A DNA stretch of 64,000 nt from Zonotrichia leucophrys gambelii (taxonomy: Eukaryota > Chordata > Aves > Passeriformes > Passerellidae), in the NCBI RefSeq assembly GCF_028769735.1, contig NW_026992294.1:1-64000 (forward strand), read 5' to 3'. The position numbers and the translations under genes were made by a program. This document shows, piece by piece, positions 1 to 10,945 of this stretch (position 1 is its first letter; the number at the start of each line of letters is the position of its first letter). The notes beneath the pieces are model-generated. The model was given only the letters and a program-made list of their open reading frames with translations. It made no database searches and was not told where the DNA came from.

Positions 1-260
1 GGGAAAAGGACAGTGGGGTCAGTTGGACTGTGTAGATCCATGGCCTGGCACAGCAGAGCTACAGGAGCACAATGCACCCTGATGCCATCATGCAGGGGCA
101 GAATCCATCTCTGTTTCTGGGATGACAGGGGGATCCCAACAGGGACTATGCTGGAAGCTGAAGTGCTCCTGACTGGGCACGAGTGACAGAAAAACGCCAT
201 TGTCGCTGGCCTAGAGGCTCCATGTATCCTTGGCACAGATCACCTCAGGAGAGGCATTTC
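1..260 (+). repeat. Old ERV pol-region fragment
   Basis: This stretch is similar, with many substitutions, to 38,720-38,980, sharing the phrases tctgtttctgggatgacag and cacctcaggagagg. At 38.7 kb the same sequence lies upstream of RNase H- and integrase-like remains, so it is probably the late reverse-transcriptase part of the same decayed ERV family. No reading frame is preserved. The window starts inside it. Confidence 0.5.
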
Positions 261-324
261 AAAGACCCAAAAGGACACCACTGAGCTTTGGGAGAGCTGC
301 TGTGGAGACAGAAGAAATTCAGAC

Positions 325-665
325 AGCTGAATCCCTTGCTTGGTCTTTCAGAGGACCCTTCTGCTGTGGGACTGCTGAGGGATGAAGAACAGCAGGTACT
401 GATGGCCAGCACAACAGTGTCCCATTGGCAACATGGCACCAACTGGGACTTCAGGACCCCATCCATGAGCTGATCCGTGGACTGGAGAGCTGGGCGTGCT
501 CAGCAAGACTCGCTCACCCCCCAGTAGCCCCACACGGCCCCTGCCTGAGTCCTGTGGAGAGTGGACACTGACAGTGGACTGCCATGACCCTGACTGAGTG
601 CTGCCATGCTGGACATGTTGGAACTTCAGTATGAGCTGGAGTCCAAGGCAGCAAAAGGGTGCCAC
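325..665. repeat. Inverted near-identical copy of 25,887-26,226
   Basis: The reverse complement of this segment reappears at 25,887-26,226. The translations of the two copies are identical where compared, and the only difference I found is one missing G beside the N gap in the right copy. Similarity stops abruptly at 665 on this side. The content is ERV-like. Such identity, far above that of the other copies of this family in the window, suggests a very recent duplication or an assembly artefact. Confidence 0.85.
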
Positions 666-1349
666 CATACACATTGCCAAAGCATTCTTCTCCATTCCTC
701 TGTCAGCAGATTCCCAGAGCTGGGGGTCTTTCTTTGGGCGTCCAGCCCTGAAGCTGCCCCAAATAGGGCCTTGGCCCCCTGTGGCCCCCTGCCCTCACAG
801 GCGGGCTTTATGACCCCCTTGCTTAGTGCCACCATCAGCTCCAGAGAGGCCCTGGTGAGGGGGGAGCAGGGGCTGATGATGCAGCTCTGTGCCCAATCAC
901 ATGGGGGGTTGTCCCACTTACAAGAGGGTTGTCTCAGTCTTGTGGGGAGGGGCATGTCCAGTCCAATGATGGATCCCCCAGTCCCATCGAGGGGGGATTG
1001 TGTATCCCAATCCCACGGGGACGGTCTCAAGGACATTAATGGGGGAGAGTGGAATCCCAGTCTCATACAGAGGGGCCCAAATCCCTGGATGGGGACTCAT
1101 TCCATGAAGGGGTATAGTGTCCCCTGTCTCATTGGCAGGGTCCCAAAAATTAAGTGGAGGAAAGATGCTCTTGCCCCGTCCTGTTTGCCACACTTTTGGG
1201 GTCCCCCCCTGTATTCAGGGTCTTTCCCCTCTCTATTTTTTATCTCTCAGAGGAACATGGTGCCACTAGAGTGATGTCTCAGCTGGCCAGGAAGAGTCCA
1301 GGCACCTCCTTCCACAGAGCACAGACATTGGGGTATGGGGGATAGGGTA
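666..1349. other. No gene seen
   Basis: This stretch holds GC-rich sequence with short repeated phrases such as ccccatcgaggggg and atggggactcattcc. The long overlapping frames on both strands carry no recognisable domain and look like chance frames. Confidence 0.5.
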
Positions 1350-2149
1350 TGTTATAAATTATCAAATCTGTAGCCAAATTATTTAAAAAAAAAATTGACA
1401 AAGATTTATTAAGTCAATCAGCAAAAAATAGAAAATTTCGCAATCCCACAGCCAAGTCAGCGTCAGCCCCGGGAGCAGCCAGTGGCTGACCCTGGGCTCC
1501 TGCTGACAGAGAGACAGCGTTTCCCCTAAGGTACACCCAGAGTGCTTCCACCAGCCTGCTTATATACAATTTATTCTGCCTGAGGCAGAGATGACCACAT
1601 AAGTCTTTTTCTCTCTTGGCATGTAAAGTTGGGTCCATACATGTGTAAAAGCAGACAAAGAAAGTGTCCAAAACCTAGACAAGAGCTATTCACATGTAGT
1701 AGGTGATGCCATCTCTTGAGTAATACAGATTCCATCAAGTCCAGGTGCAGGACCTAGTGGGCTTCCTGAGATGTCCAGCTGATTATCACCCAGGAAATTC
1801 CCAGATGATATCTTCCAGGTGCAGAGGAAATCCTTTCAGATGGCTCCAGCTTGTCTCCTACATCTGATAATGGGTCCAGCAGTCCCAGAGCCTGTCCAGG
1901 AACTGGTTAACATGTGAATACCTCTAGCCCTGACAAAGACAATTGCAGGCACCTGTGGCTCAGGGCTACCCTGTTCATATGAGAACAGGGTTTGATTTTA
2001 TCTTAACTCTGTCTGGGAACCAGTTATAATGTGAATAACTTCTGTTCCTGGACAGGGTGGTTTCACAAGCATAGAGTCAAACTTTACTAATATTTCATAC
2101 CTACATATATCTATTTCTATAGCATGAATTATCTTCACTACATATAACA
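1350..2149 (-). mobile_element. Solo LTR, copy A (family shared with 19,060-19,889)
   Basis: The element starts TGTTATAAAT and ends TATAACA, the TG...CA ends expected of an LTR. It aligns along its length with 19,060-19,889. A TTTATT (reverse AATAAA) near the left end indicates minus-strand orientation. An imperfect internal duplication, marked by gaactggtta and gaaccagttataatgtgaata, lies in the part corresponding to U3. The flanks GGGTA and GGGTG could be a decayed target duplication. No internal ERV sequence adjoins it, so it is read as a solo LTR. Confidence 0.75.
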
Positions 2150-2940
2150 GGGTGGGAACATGGGGGACACAAGGGAGACATGAGGACATTGTGGGATACG
2201 TGAGGGGACAGGTGGGACATGAGGCACACATGAGGGACCCTGGGAGCATGTGTGTACATGAGGGAGGGACATGGGGACACAGGGTAGCAATGAGGGTACT
2301 GTGTCCATAGGGAGGGGCAGTGTTAGAAATGGTGCAACTCCTAGAATTTTTAACTAACTTTAGTCAGGGGTTTTGTTCATCTTTGCTTAGGGAAAAAGGA
2401 ATGGAAGTTTCTTTTCAAGAGACTCTGTTCCCCAGGCAAGGCCTGATGAGCTTGACATCTCAGTGGACTGGGAGTTGCCAGAGCATGCTCAAGAGAGAAG
2501 TGACTGTCAACACCTGAACTTCCTTCTTGGTGTGTCAGGGACACTTGGTCTGAGAAAAGATCAATAAGAGAACTAAGAATGAGGACCTAATTAGCATTGG
2601 AGGCAAAGGGATCAATAACCAATAGGAAACCAGGTACAAACTGTGTAACTTGTGGCCAATGAACATTGAACCAATGCATTTTTCTGGGTTTTGACTGTGT
2701 AAGTATGTGAAAAATCTAGTAAAGAACCATGTGTGATGGAATGGTTTTCTCTGCACAACACAGGCAATGTGTGGATTAAATTATCTCTGTTGCACATTCT
2801 GGCCAGAACAACATCCTGGCGAGAATAAAGTAATGCCTTAATTCTCCTAAAGTAGAAACATTGTTGGAGAGTTTTTATATTTCTTGCAATTTTGGTGACA
2901 GCAGGACAATGCCTCCATGTCCCTCCATATCCCCCCACAT
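2150..2940. other. Low-complexity start, otherwise nothing identified
   Basis: Positions 2,150-2,310 are a degenerate repeat of gggacatgagg/gggacacatgag. The rest is unique-looking AT-balanced sequence with no supportable gene. Confidence 0.4.
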
Positions 2941-2949
2941 CACTTGTGT

Positions 2950-3265
2950 GTCCTTTTCCCCCAGATGGATTTTATGGACAGCTGCAACCCTCAACTGACC
3001 CCCACTGATTACAGGGAGGCACTAGGAGCTACTGGGACCATGCTGGGTGCAACTGGGATCACAACTGGGGTAACTAGGATCATACAGGGAACAACTGGAA
3101 TCATTCTGGAGAATAACAGGGAGAAAGGGGAATCATACTGGGCATAAATGGGAGCAACTGGGACCATCCTGAGATCATGCTGTTATCATAGTGGGAGTGA
3201 CTAGGATCATTCAGGGAATGACTGAAACCATGCTGGAGGTGACTAGGAGCCACTGAGACCAGGGC
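2950..3265. repeat. Minisatellite (actgggatcat-type), paralogous to 11,640-12,960
   Basis: Short units such as actgggaccatgctggg and ggagtgactaggatcat repeat imperfectly. The sequence just before, with gattttatggacagctg followed by gacccccactg, is the same as that flanking the LTR at 11,734-12,416. Here the LTR is absent, so this paralogue shows the empty site. Confidence 0.75.
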
Positions 3266-3465
3266 CAGAAGGATCCAGCAAACTCCAAGCCTTGGTGCTG
3301 GGACAGCCCTGGAACAGATTCCTTGGGGGAAACCCGTGGCATGGACAGGAAAACCAGGGCATTGGGAACAGCCAGGGCTTGGGAAAGGACGGTACTGCCT
3401 GACTCACCTGATCTCCTGCTGCGCCCAGGTGACCCCAGTGGGTGTTGGACATGTGTGGGTGTGTC

Positions 3466-3471
3466 TGCCTG
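3466..3471. repeat. Target-site duplication, left (TGCCTG)
   Basis: TGCCTG lies directly outside the left LTR and is repeated exactly at 11,324-11,329 outside the right LTR. A 6-bp duplication is usual for alpha- and betaretroviral integration. Confidence 0.95.
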
Positions 3472-3849
3472 TGTTGGGACCAGTGGGAGAAATGCGGCAC
3501 GCAATATGAGTGATCAGCAAATCTCAAATCTTTATTGATAGGCACACATCTTTATGTCGGTGTTAATTAGGCTCATACATATTGCAAAGGTGAGCTCGTT
3601 ATTGGCTAGTTACTTATCAGCCAACTACGCCTACTTCTGCATTCTTGTGGATATTTTATTGAAACTTTTCTTCATATTTCTGCCAAAGATGCTCTCCCCT
3701 ATCCTGCTGTTGCACCAAGGGCACAATGTCCTTGCCTGTCATTGGACACTGACTACTGGCTTCTATGCTTGTCCCCTTCAAGCTTAACCAGCGGCATTAT
3801 GTCGACGTGACCTTTCTCAGCTAACCAACTGTCCAAAAAGCTCTCCACA
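3472..3849 (-). repeat. 3' LTR of the provirus
   Basis: The 378-bp LTR starts TGTTGGGACC and ends CTCTCCACA on the plus strand. It matches 10,946-11,323 with 14 substitutions and no length difference. Reverse AATAAA is at 3,531-3,536, the likely polyadenylation signal. Confidence 0.95.
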
Positions 3850-3863
3850 CTTCTCCCATTTTT
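3850..3863 (-). promoter_or_regulatory. Polypurine tract for plus-strand priming
   Basis: Read on the minus strand, AAAAATGGGAGAAG abuts the 3' LTR, the place where reverse transcription primes the second DNA strand. It is short and interrupted by one T. Confidence 0.7.
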
Positions 3864-3885
3864 CTGTTGGACAAGCAAAGTCTGA

Positions 3886-5181
3886 TTAAATGCAGCAGAT
3901 ATCATCCTTTGCACCCATGTTCTGTAAGCACATGCAAAAACACGGCAAAATTAACACTACTAACAGAGCTATGATGCCCAGTATAATGCTAACTTTAACA
4001 ACAGAACGTAACCATGATCCCAGGCCTAACGATGAGAGCCATCCATCAATACCGAAACCTGATTCTACCTGTAAGTTTCCAGTTAACCTTCGCAATTCTG
4101 CGAGCTGGGCATGGATGGACTGCGAATGGTTAGAAAGATTCATGCAACACATGCCCTCAAATTCTTCACAGCCCTGGCCTTGTGCAAGTAAAAGAAAGTC
4201 AATCGCAGCTCTATTTTGAAGCGTTGCATGACGAATAGAATCAACATCAAGCAAAAGGCTAGAAAGTGCCAAAGAGGTGGCATTGGTTTGCTTTGCAAGC
4301 CAGCATCCCAACTTATTTAGGGCACCATGGGCACCTGCAGCTGCCACCCCTGGAGTCAGAAAGGATGCTGCAATTATGGCCCCTGGGGACCAAAATTTTA
4401 CATTGTCCCTACAGTCAGCAGTAAATGCATGGATCATTCTCTTATGTCGATCGCAGCAGTGGCTCATGTTTAATAACATGGACATATTGGGTGTAAGCAG
4501 AGACAGCTGTCCAATTGTACATGGCCCCCCGTGCAGCATCGATGGGACACCAGGCCAAGCACAGTCCCCACAGATTAAGAAGTAACCTGCTGGCAATTGA
4601 ATAGGGTCATTTGATGAGATTGACACTTTCCCTGTGGTATAATTGCACCAAGCTGTTGCATTACGATACACAGCCATGCTGGAAGTTTCAGTAGTGGAAC
4701 GGTTTTTTGCTGAAAGCTGGCTTCTGTGGTTAAAATTAATACATGCATCTGCCATCACTGAACCTAACAGCTCCAATTCTTGGGGTTCCTGTGGTGCTAT
4801 GGGGAAGTGAGAAACCCATTGGTCCCAATTATCTACACTTGTCTTGGGATTGTCAGTTTTGCAGGTGGGTACACCTGAGAGACATGGCCAGGGATCTGCT
4901 GGCAGCCCTACCAAGCCAGTTGTAAATGGATTACTAAGAGAAGATAATGACAGGCAAATAGCCTCCTGGTTAGTTAAGTTTGCCAGGGTGACCCAAATGT
5001 TAGTCTTAGGCTGAGGTGGGGCCCATGTATGATGAGTTTTCACTTCTCCGGCAGCATCTGCCCTGTCTGCTAAGAGGGTGAGGATTAGCAACGTAATAGC
5101 ATAAATGTGCCACATCAGCCTGGTCTCCCCAGGCGCTGATTTGAACCACCCAGACATTTGGGAGATAATCGTTTCCCACAA
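3886..5181 (-). CDS. env: Intact retroviral envelope glycoprotein (endogenous)
   Basis: A 431-residue open frame ends 36 bp from the 3' LTR. A hydrophobic signal segment lies at about 24-43. The surface subunit has many N-glycosylation sequons (for example NLT, NRS, NAT, NMS). RHKR at 245-248 is a furin-type cleavage site. A hydrophobic fusion-peptide-like stretch follows at about 266-290. The immunosuppressive-domain region at about 322-339 leads into CX6CC (C338, C345, C346), the hallmark of alpha/gamma/delta-type transmembrane subunits. One membrane anchor at about 397-413 and a short cysteine-rich tail close it. The arrangement is closest to avian alpharetrovirus Env by family knowledge. 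It is shorter than usual, chiefly in the surface subunit. It would be expressed from a spliced mRNA driven by the 5' LTR. No stop or shift was found, in contrast to gag, pro and pol, so it may be either recently active or retained by the host. Confidence 0.9.
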   Translation of the reverse strand: MWETIISQMSGWFKSAPGETRLMWHIYAITLLILTLLADRADAAGEVKTHHTWAPPQPKTNIWVTLANLTNQEAICLSLSSLSNPFTTGLVGLPADPWPCLSGVPTCKTDNPKTSVDNWDQWVSHFPIAPQEPQELELLGSVMADACINFNHRSQLSAKNRSTTETSSMAVYRNATAWCNYTTGKVSISSNDPIQLPAGYFLICGDCAWPGVPSMLHGGPCTIGQLSLLTPNMSMLLNMSHCCDRHKRMIHAFTADCRDNVKFWSPGAIIAASFLTPGVAAAGAHGALNKLGCWLAKQTNATSLALSSLLLDVDSIRHATLQNRAAIDFLLLAQGQGCEEFEGMCCMNLSNHSQSIHAQLAELRRLTGNLQVESGFGIDGWLSSLGLGSWLRSVVKVSIILGIIALLVVLILPCFCMCLQNMGAKDDICCI

Positions 5182-5528
5182 GTCATTAAGAATGTCTCTT
5201 CTTTCCTTTCCCCTTCTTTCTCCTTGATCTGCTCAGATTTAACCTCTTTAGGTCTCTCAGATCTTGATCTGCAGAAATTGGACCTATTATACTTGTCTGT
5301 GAAAAGGGGAATGCCCCTACCACACTTAGTCTGTAAAATATGCGACTTGGACTGTCCCAAAGCACGTTTAACTAAATGCTGGGTTTCCCACCTAAACCAT
5401 GCAATAATTTTCTGTTGTGGTGATTCATAGAACTCTAACCCTTGGAAGCCAGGTAATCCTGTAAAGGCCTGGAGTTCTGCTTGCCAGGAGCCCAACTGCC
5501 AATAAAATCCACAGTTCCTGCACCACAA
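5115..5528 (-). CDS. Unassigned frame between pol and env
   Basis: This 137-codon frame follows the pol stop, in the pol frame, and overlaps the first 67 bases of env in another frame. Residues about 80-120 are rich in Arg, Lys and Glu (for example SRSERPKEVK), resembling a nuclear-localisation or RNA-binding stretch. No domain was recognised. It may be an untranslated env leader, a pol tail cut by a late stop, or a small accessory product. No start context supports translation strongly. Confidence 0.3.
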   Translation of the reverse strand: MWCRNCGFYWQLGSWQAELQAFTGLPGFQGLEFYESPQQKIIAWFRWETQHLVKRALGQSKSHILQTKCGRGIPLFTDKYNRSNFCRSRSERPKEVKSEQIKEKEGERKEETFLMTCGKRLSPKCLGGSNQRLGRPG

Positions 5529-5576
5529 GTCAGGTAATTGAGTCTGATGTACCCACTTAGTTTGCTGACAGCCCCC

Positions 5577-8409
5577 TCAAAAAAACAATACCCATGCAGC
5601 ACACTGTCTATTATGACAATCAATACAAGCTAGGTTCCTAAGCCCTCTAAATTCAAATGTAGAAAGCGCTTGAAGCAGGCTTAGTATATAATCTAAGGAT
5701 TTACACCGATCAATCGCTCGGTCAATAGCCAAACTACACTGTCCTTTCAGCTTAAGAAGTATTTTGGTTGAAGGTTGATCAACAGCTTCGTCTCTACTCA
5801 CTGACAGTCTTCTTCGCTCAGTTGATGGAGTTCTGGTGGTTCCATCTAACACAGCTGCTCGGGTCCATTTAGCAGGTACCCAATAAGGATCCTGTAGGGG
5901 TAGAGACACAAGGATATCCAAAGATATCCTTGGCCCCAAAACCTTAGCAGGACCTTGCCATTGTCCTGTTTTGGGATCTCTGTATTTTACCCATACATCT
6001 TGCTTTACACTTTCTTTCTCCTGTATGTAGTGGCGAATTACAGCAGGAACCTTGCTTTCCCCAAAAACACACAGGTGATTTAAAACAAATAAACTCCTTA
6101 ACAGTCTTTCTTGCAGTTCTCTAATATCCTTGTATTTACCTAGATATCTTGTCAAGGTACCATTAGCTCTTTCTACGATTGCTTGCCCTGTCAGGGAACT
6201 GGGAATGCCTGTCACATGTTCTATCCCCCACATTTGCATAAACTGCTTTATTCTTTTGCTGCAGTAGGCAGACCCGTTATCTGTCTTAATGCCCCGTGGC
6301 ACTCCCATTACAGCAAAGCAGCTGCTGAGATGCCTCTCCACTTGCCCAGCTTTCTCACTAGTCTGTGCTGTAGCCCATATAAAATGACTGTAGGTGTCTA
6401 TAGTAACATGCACATACTTCATCCTACCAAACTCAGCAACATGTGTGACATCCATTTGCCAGGTCTCATTTGTATTGAACCCTCTTGGGTTAACTCCCAG
6501 ACCTAACCCGCAGCCCCCATTATGATGACTACATATGGGACAGGCTTTGACTATTGCCCGTGCCTCGTCCATAGATATCTGAAATTCTCTATGGAGGCCC
6601 TTTGCATTTTGGTGAAACATGGAATGTGCCTCTTTGGCCATAGTCTGAGTGGGATTTGGAGTAATTTCTGTGACTGAGACTAACTTATCTGCTCGTGCAT
6701 TACCCTCTCCCAGACCAATATCCCATTTGTGACTTCTGATATGGATAAGAGAAAAGGGATGTTTTCTCAGCCTAATTGTCCTCTGTAACTGAATAAACAG
6801 CTCATGTAACCTCCTGTTTTGAACCTCTTTTATAGAGGCATCCTGTATTTGCTCGCACACTCCTGCAACATACAAAGAATCTGTCACTATGTTGAGGGGC
6901 CCCGAAAAATGCATCATGGCCCATACAACAGCCAATAGCTCCATTGTTTGTAAAGTATCCAACTTGGAAGCCTGGAGAATTTGATGGTGCCATTGTCCCT
7001 TTTCCTGCCAGGTCACTGCAGCAGTTCTTGATTTTCTTCCTGCATGCGTGTAGGCTGTTATAGCATCCGACAGGGGCTTCTGTAATCTTTTTGGGCATTG
7101 AATCCAACCCCACTGCCCTACCCAGTTCAATGGTATATGGGGAATATCATCAGTGGTAATCATGCTTCCAGCTCCCAGCAGGGCCTCTTGTAATTCCATA
7201 CTGTTTATCAGGTACCAGGTCAACGTATCTTTCTTCATTGGTATCCGTGTCTGATCAGGCTCCTTTCCCGTAATTTGTAATGCCTGTTCATGACCCTTCT
7301 TAAGCAGGTCAGCCAAAATTTCAATTTTTTGAAAAAGGGTTTTATGCTGTTGAAGTGGAGGAGATATCCATTCTAAGACCCACACCTCCCCCATTTTTCT
7401 GTTTTGCTGAATAAGTGCACCCAGTAAAAATTTAGTTCCACAGCAAACTGTCAGCTGTATGGGGAGGTTAAGATCTCGTCTTCGGACACTGCCCTGTGTC
7501 ACACAGTCCAATATCTGCTGAAGTGTCTTAACCTGCTCAGAGGTTATATGGACGGGTTGTGCTGGGTCAGTCCCTTTTAGTAAAGGTCGAAGTTCATCTA
7601 ACAACTCATTTGGGATGCCCACAAAAGGGCGCAGCCATTGCAGATCACCAAGTAACTTTTGAGCATCATGCAATGTATGTATTTTAATATTCAGCTGCAA
7701 TTTCTGGGGGGTAACAACCTGATCAGTCCATCCCAAATATTTCCAGGGTGCAGATAATTGAATTTTTTCAGGAGCTACAACCAAGCCATGTAGTTCCAGG
7801 GCCTTATGTATTTCTTGAATTTGTTGACCTGTAAAAGGTTGCGGCTGCGCAAATAAAATATCATCCATGTAATGATAAATGGTTGTTTTGGCCCAGGCCT
7901 GTCGCAAAGGTTGTAAAGCATTGTCAACATGCAGCTGACACAAGGGGGCGCTGTTGCGCATTCCCAGTGGGAGAGTAACCCTTTCAAATCTCTTGTCTGG
8001 TTCTTCCCTATGTAAAGCCGGTAAGGTAAATGCAAACCTCTGGAGTGTCTTGAGGGTGAAGAGCAATAGTAAAAAAGCAGTCCTTATGATCCACAATTAA
8101 CAGTGGCCAGTCCTTTGGCAAATCTGGTTGTAAAGCTCCCATAGGCTCCATTTGTTCATTTACAGCCCGTAAATCCTGCAGCAAACTATACTTTCCCAAC
8201 TTCTTTTTAATAACAAAAATAGGGGTATTCCATGGGCTTACTGACAACTGTAAATGACCCTGCTCATATTGTTCTTGTACTAGTACATGTGCTTGTTCCA
8301 GACTTTCCCTTTTTAATGGCCATTGCTTAACCCACACTGGTGTGTCCGTGTTCCAAATGAGTGGGATTGGGAAAGTCCACGCAATGGCCATTAGCCAAAG
8401 GGTACTCAT
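5577..8409 (-). pseudogene. pol: pol: reverse transcriptase, RNase H, integrase (frameshifted)
   Basis: The first reverse-transcriptase part reads at 8,008-8,409 and the rest at 5,577-8,096 in a different frame, so at least one indel lies near 8,040. The palm carries an intact YMDD (in HYMDDILF). RNase H follows with NIVTDSLYV. Integrase has the HX3H...CX2C zinc-binding end (HSMFH, CPIC), the catalytic triad in QMDVTH, KTDNGSAY and IVERANGT, and a C-terminal domain. The main frame is -1 relative to pro, as in betaretroviruses. It ends with TGA at 5,577-5,579. As it stands it cannot give one full-length product. Confidence 0.9.
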
Positions 8410-9199
8410 TTGTCAGCACTACCCCCATTTGAGCCAAAATGTCCCAACTAATGAGGCACTGCACAGTAGGAGGCAAAGGCACAACTGAGAGAACACTCTG
8501 TAAAATTTTGTTGTCGATAGTTACTGATAACATGGGTGATTTTCTTACAAGCGTTAAGCCTCCAACCCCAGTAACTGCTACTGTGGTTGGCTGTAATGGC
8601 CAGTTGTGGGGCCAGCAATCTGGGCTGATAATGCTGGAGTCTGCGCCAGTATATAATAAACCTTCCAAGGTTTGCCTGTCACCCTGATACTCTATCAATA
8701 AAGCACGTTTTGGCCGATCGCTTAAGTTCATTGATAACAGAGTAAGTCCTCCAGTGGAGCCAAAGCCCTGTTTCCCCCTGGACTGAGACTGATGAGGGGG
8801 TAATATTTTAGTCATTTGTTCCAATGGAACTAATTGAGCTATCCTCTGTCCTTTCTCGATTCGTATCGGTGGAAAAGGAGTATGTACCATAACACAAATT
8901 TCTCCAGTAAAATCCGCGTCTATTGCCCCTGTTAAAAAAAATAATCCCATCATGGTGGCTGATGATCGTCTTAGAAGCAAAGCTCTCATAAGTTGTCCAT
9001 CAATGATGATTGGTCCCTTTATTCCAATCGGGACCTTTTCTGATTGGGTGGTCGTCAATGTTACTGCTACTGAGGCTGCCACGTCCAGCCCGAGGCTGCC
9101 GGTGGTAGCTGGTTGAAGGGGGGCTGGGCTGAGGTGTTGACAGCTGCTACTTGTGTCTGGGCACGGCGGCTGTTGGGCGCGCTGGGCTTCATGTTTCCC
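8327..9199 (-). pseudogene. pro: pro: dUTPase and aspartic protease (catalytic Asp lost)
   Basis: This frame is -1 to gag and is open from the slippery site at 9,193-9,199. The dUTPase domain includes GSLGLDVAAS and the motif GAIDADFTGEI, with a C-terminal RIEKGQRIAQLV. The retropepsin follows, but its active site reads LLYTGADSS: Tyr occupies the place of the catalytic Asp of the usual DTG. The later protease parts (DILAQMG) are present. The lesion would inactivate polyprotein cleavage. The end of pro overlaps the start of pol. Confidence 0.85.
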
Positions 9200-10746
9200 G
9201 AGCAGCATCAGCAAGTTCTGGTGTTGTGGGTGTCCGAGCAACAACTGTGGCACCAGACGGTAGCTGCTTGACAGGTTAGCCGGGTATGTCCCATGCCTCC
9301 GCACCGGTAACATTTAACTTGGCCAGTAGATGGAGATCACGGACTATTTATTGCTGCTGCTTGTAGGGGTGCAAGGGCGGCTAGGATTTGGCTCTGCGAT
9401 GCTGCTGCCTGCTCCTTCAATCCTGTCCCTAGCTCTTAAATAGCTTCTACTAACATCACCTGACTCCCTACGGGCACATTTGCCATGTGTTCTAAAGCTT
9501 CTTCTATAGTCCAATTAGCTCCTAGGGTATTTAACACATCTTTCGTAGCCTGGTTGATATTTTGAATAGCACACTGTTTGAGAAAGGCCCCTTTCATGAA
9601 ATCTGCCACGCCAGCTCGCTCGATAGCAGTGGCCACCCTATCTATAAAAGATCTAAATGATTCATCTCTTCCTTGCTTTATACCCATGTATGAGGGAACC
9701 CCGCCTGGTTCTTTTATCCTATCTATAGCCAGTCTCACCAGTCGCATAGCCTCTCAATATTTATCAGGAACGATTAACGCTTGTGCTTCTGTTTGGACAA
9801 AAGCCCCTATACCAAATAATTCATCTAAGGTTACCCCATGTAAAGGGTCACCTGGTTGCCGTACCACTGTTACGCACTCCTGGCAGAGTGTTTGCCAATG
9901 TGCATTAAAAAGAAGCTGCTGATGTTGAGTAAAAATAAGCTTTGCAATCCCTCTACAATCGGCTGGCAATAACACCTGGCTCCCCCAAATATAGTCAAGT
10001 ATTTGCTTTGTGGGCTCACCGGTCACCCCAAATTGACTAACTGTGGACCGTAACTGCGACAACAGTTTCCAGTCTAGGGCAGTAATTGCTGCCTGTAATC
10101 CACCCCCGTCCAGAGGAGTATACACCACCGGGCAAGCCACTTCCATAGCTGTTGCCATAGGCTCACTATCCCCCGAATCCATGATCTCTTTTGCTACCGC
10201 TTCCCATGCCTTCCTCCGCTCTTGTGCAATGGCCCCCGCTAGGTCACTCTCTGCATCAGGGATCGGCTCATTGCTAGAGGGGGAGAGGGAGGGTCTGGCC
10301 AGGGCACAGATGGTGCGGATGGTGCTGTTTTGGGGGGTGAGTTGCTGCTTGAAGCAGGAGTCGATGTTGGTGGCAAGATAACTGGATGTGGCAGGGGGTA
10401 ATGGGCAATCTGACCAATCCCCATAACTTTTATTCTTACCATGAGCCGCAGTAGCTTGCTGTGCAGCCTTCTTTTCTACCTGATATTGTACTAACTCATT
10501 ATGCACCACTCACCATAACTTTCCTAACTTCTTTGCAGTTTTATCATCATCTAAAACCGCCTCCCACAGCTTATCTCCAAACTTTCGCTGCTCACTTAAT
10601 TCATGGATTGTATGAGGATTTTGAAAAAATCCCTGTGCATACCCATAAGCTAATAACCCATGAAGCTTTTTCTGCAAATCTATGCCCTTAACCTGTCGCT
10701 TTTTTAAAAAGCAAGTAAATAAATCATATGCTGCTTGCCTTTCCAT
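9067..10746 (-). pseudogene. gag: gag: matrix, capsid, nucleocapsid with in-frame stops
   Basis: The chosen start is the ATG at 10,746 (MERQAAYDLF), because the matrix-like similarity begins there; an in-frame ATG lies at 10,791. There is no Gly2, so no myristoylation. The capsid has the major homology region (IKQGRDESFRSFIDRV). The nucleocapsid has two CX2CX4HX4C knuckles (CYRCGGMGHTRLTC and CHSCCSDTHNTRTC). In-frame stops occur at 10,510-10,512 and 9,754-9,756 (both TGA), 9,436-9,438 (TAA), one TGA shortly before the knuckles, and 9,208-9,210 (TGA). The frame's natural end is probably the TAG at 9,067-9,069. Apart from the stops the frame is uninterrupted, so the lesions are point mutations rather than indels. 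Confidence 0.85.
9193..9199 (-). promoter_or_regulatory. Slippery heptamer for gag-pro -1 frameshifting
   Basis: Read on the minus strand, G GGA AAC lies in the gag frame exactly where the -1 frame opens into the dUTPase. The heptamer fits the canonical X XXY YYZ rule. A stop three codons upstream (9,208-9,210) now prevents ribosomes from reaching it. Confidence 0.8.
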
Positions 10747-10924
10747 TTTAAACGTCAGCGCTGTTGCAGCCCCACAAGGTCGCGGCAGCACGTATTGGCC
10801 GGGCTTTCCTTTGAAGTCACCCAGGGCATGGCACTTCCCCCATTTTCAGCGGTGCTTTTTCACCGTCCTTGCTGCGACAGGACCCGAACTCCTTCACCGA
10901 TCCCCCATGGTCGCCGTTACCGAT

Positions 10925-10942
10925 ATCACGTCAGGGTCACCA
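10925..10942 (-). promoter_or_regulatory. Primer binding site, tRNA-Trp
   Basis: Minus-strand TGGTGACCCTGACGTGAT lies 3 bp inside the 5' LTR. It matches the 3' end of avian tRNA-Trp at 17 of 18 positions (my recollection of that tRNA sequence). tRNA-Trp is the primer of avian alpharetroviruses. Confidence 0.85.
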
Positions 10943-10945
10943 TGT

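Noticed and set aside
606..1274. 222-codon plus-strand frame at the left end
   Set aside because: It begins in the inverted ERV repeat and runs into repeated phrases. No domain was seen.
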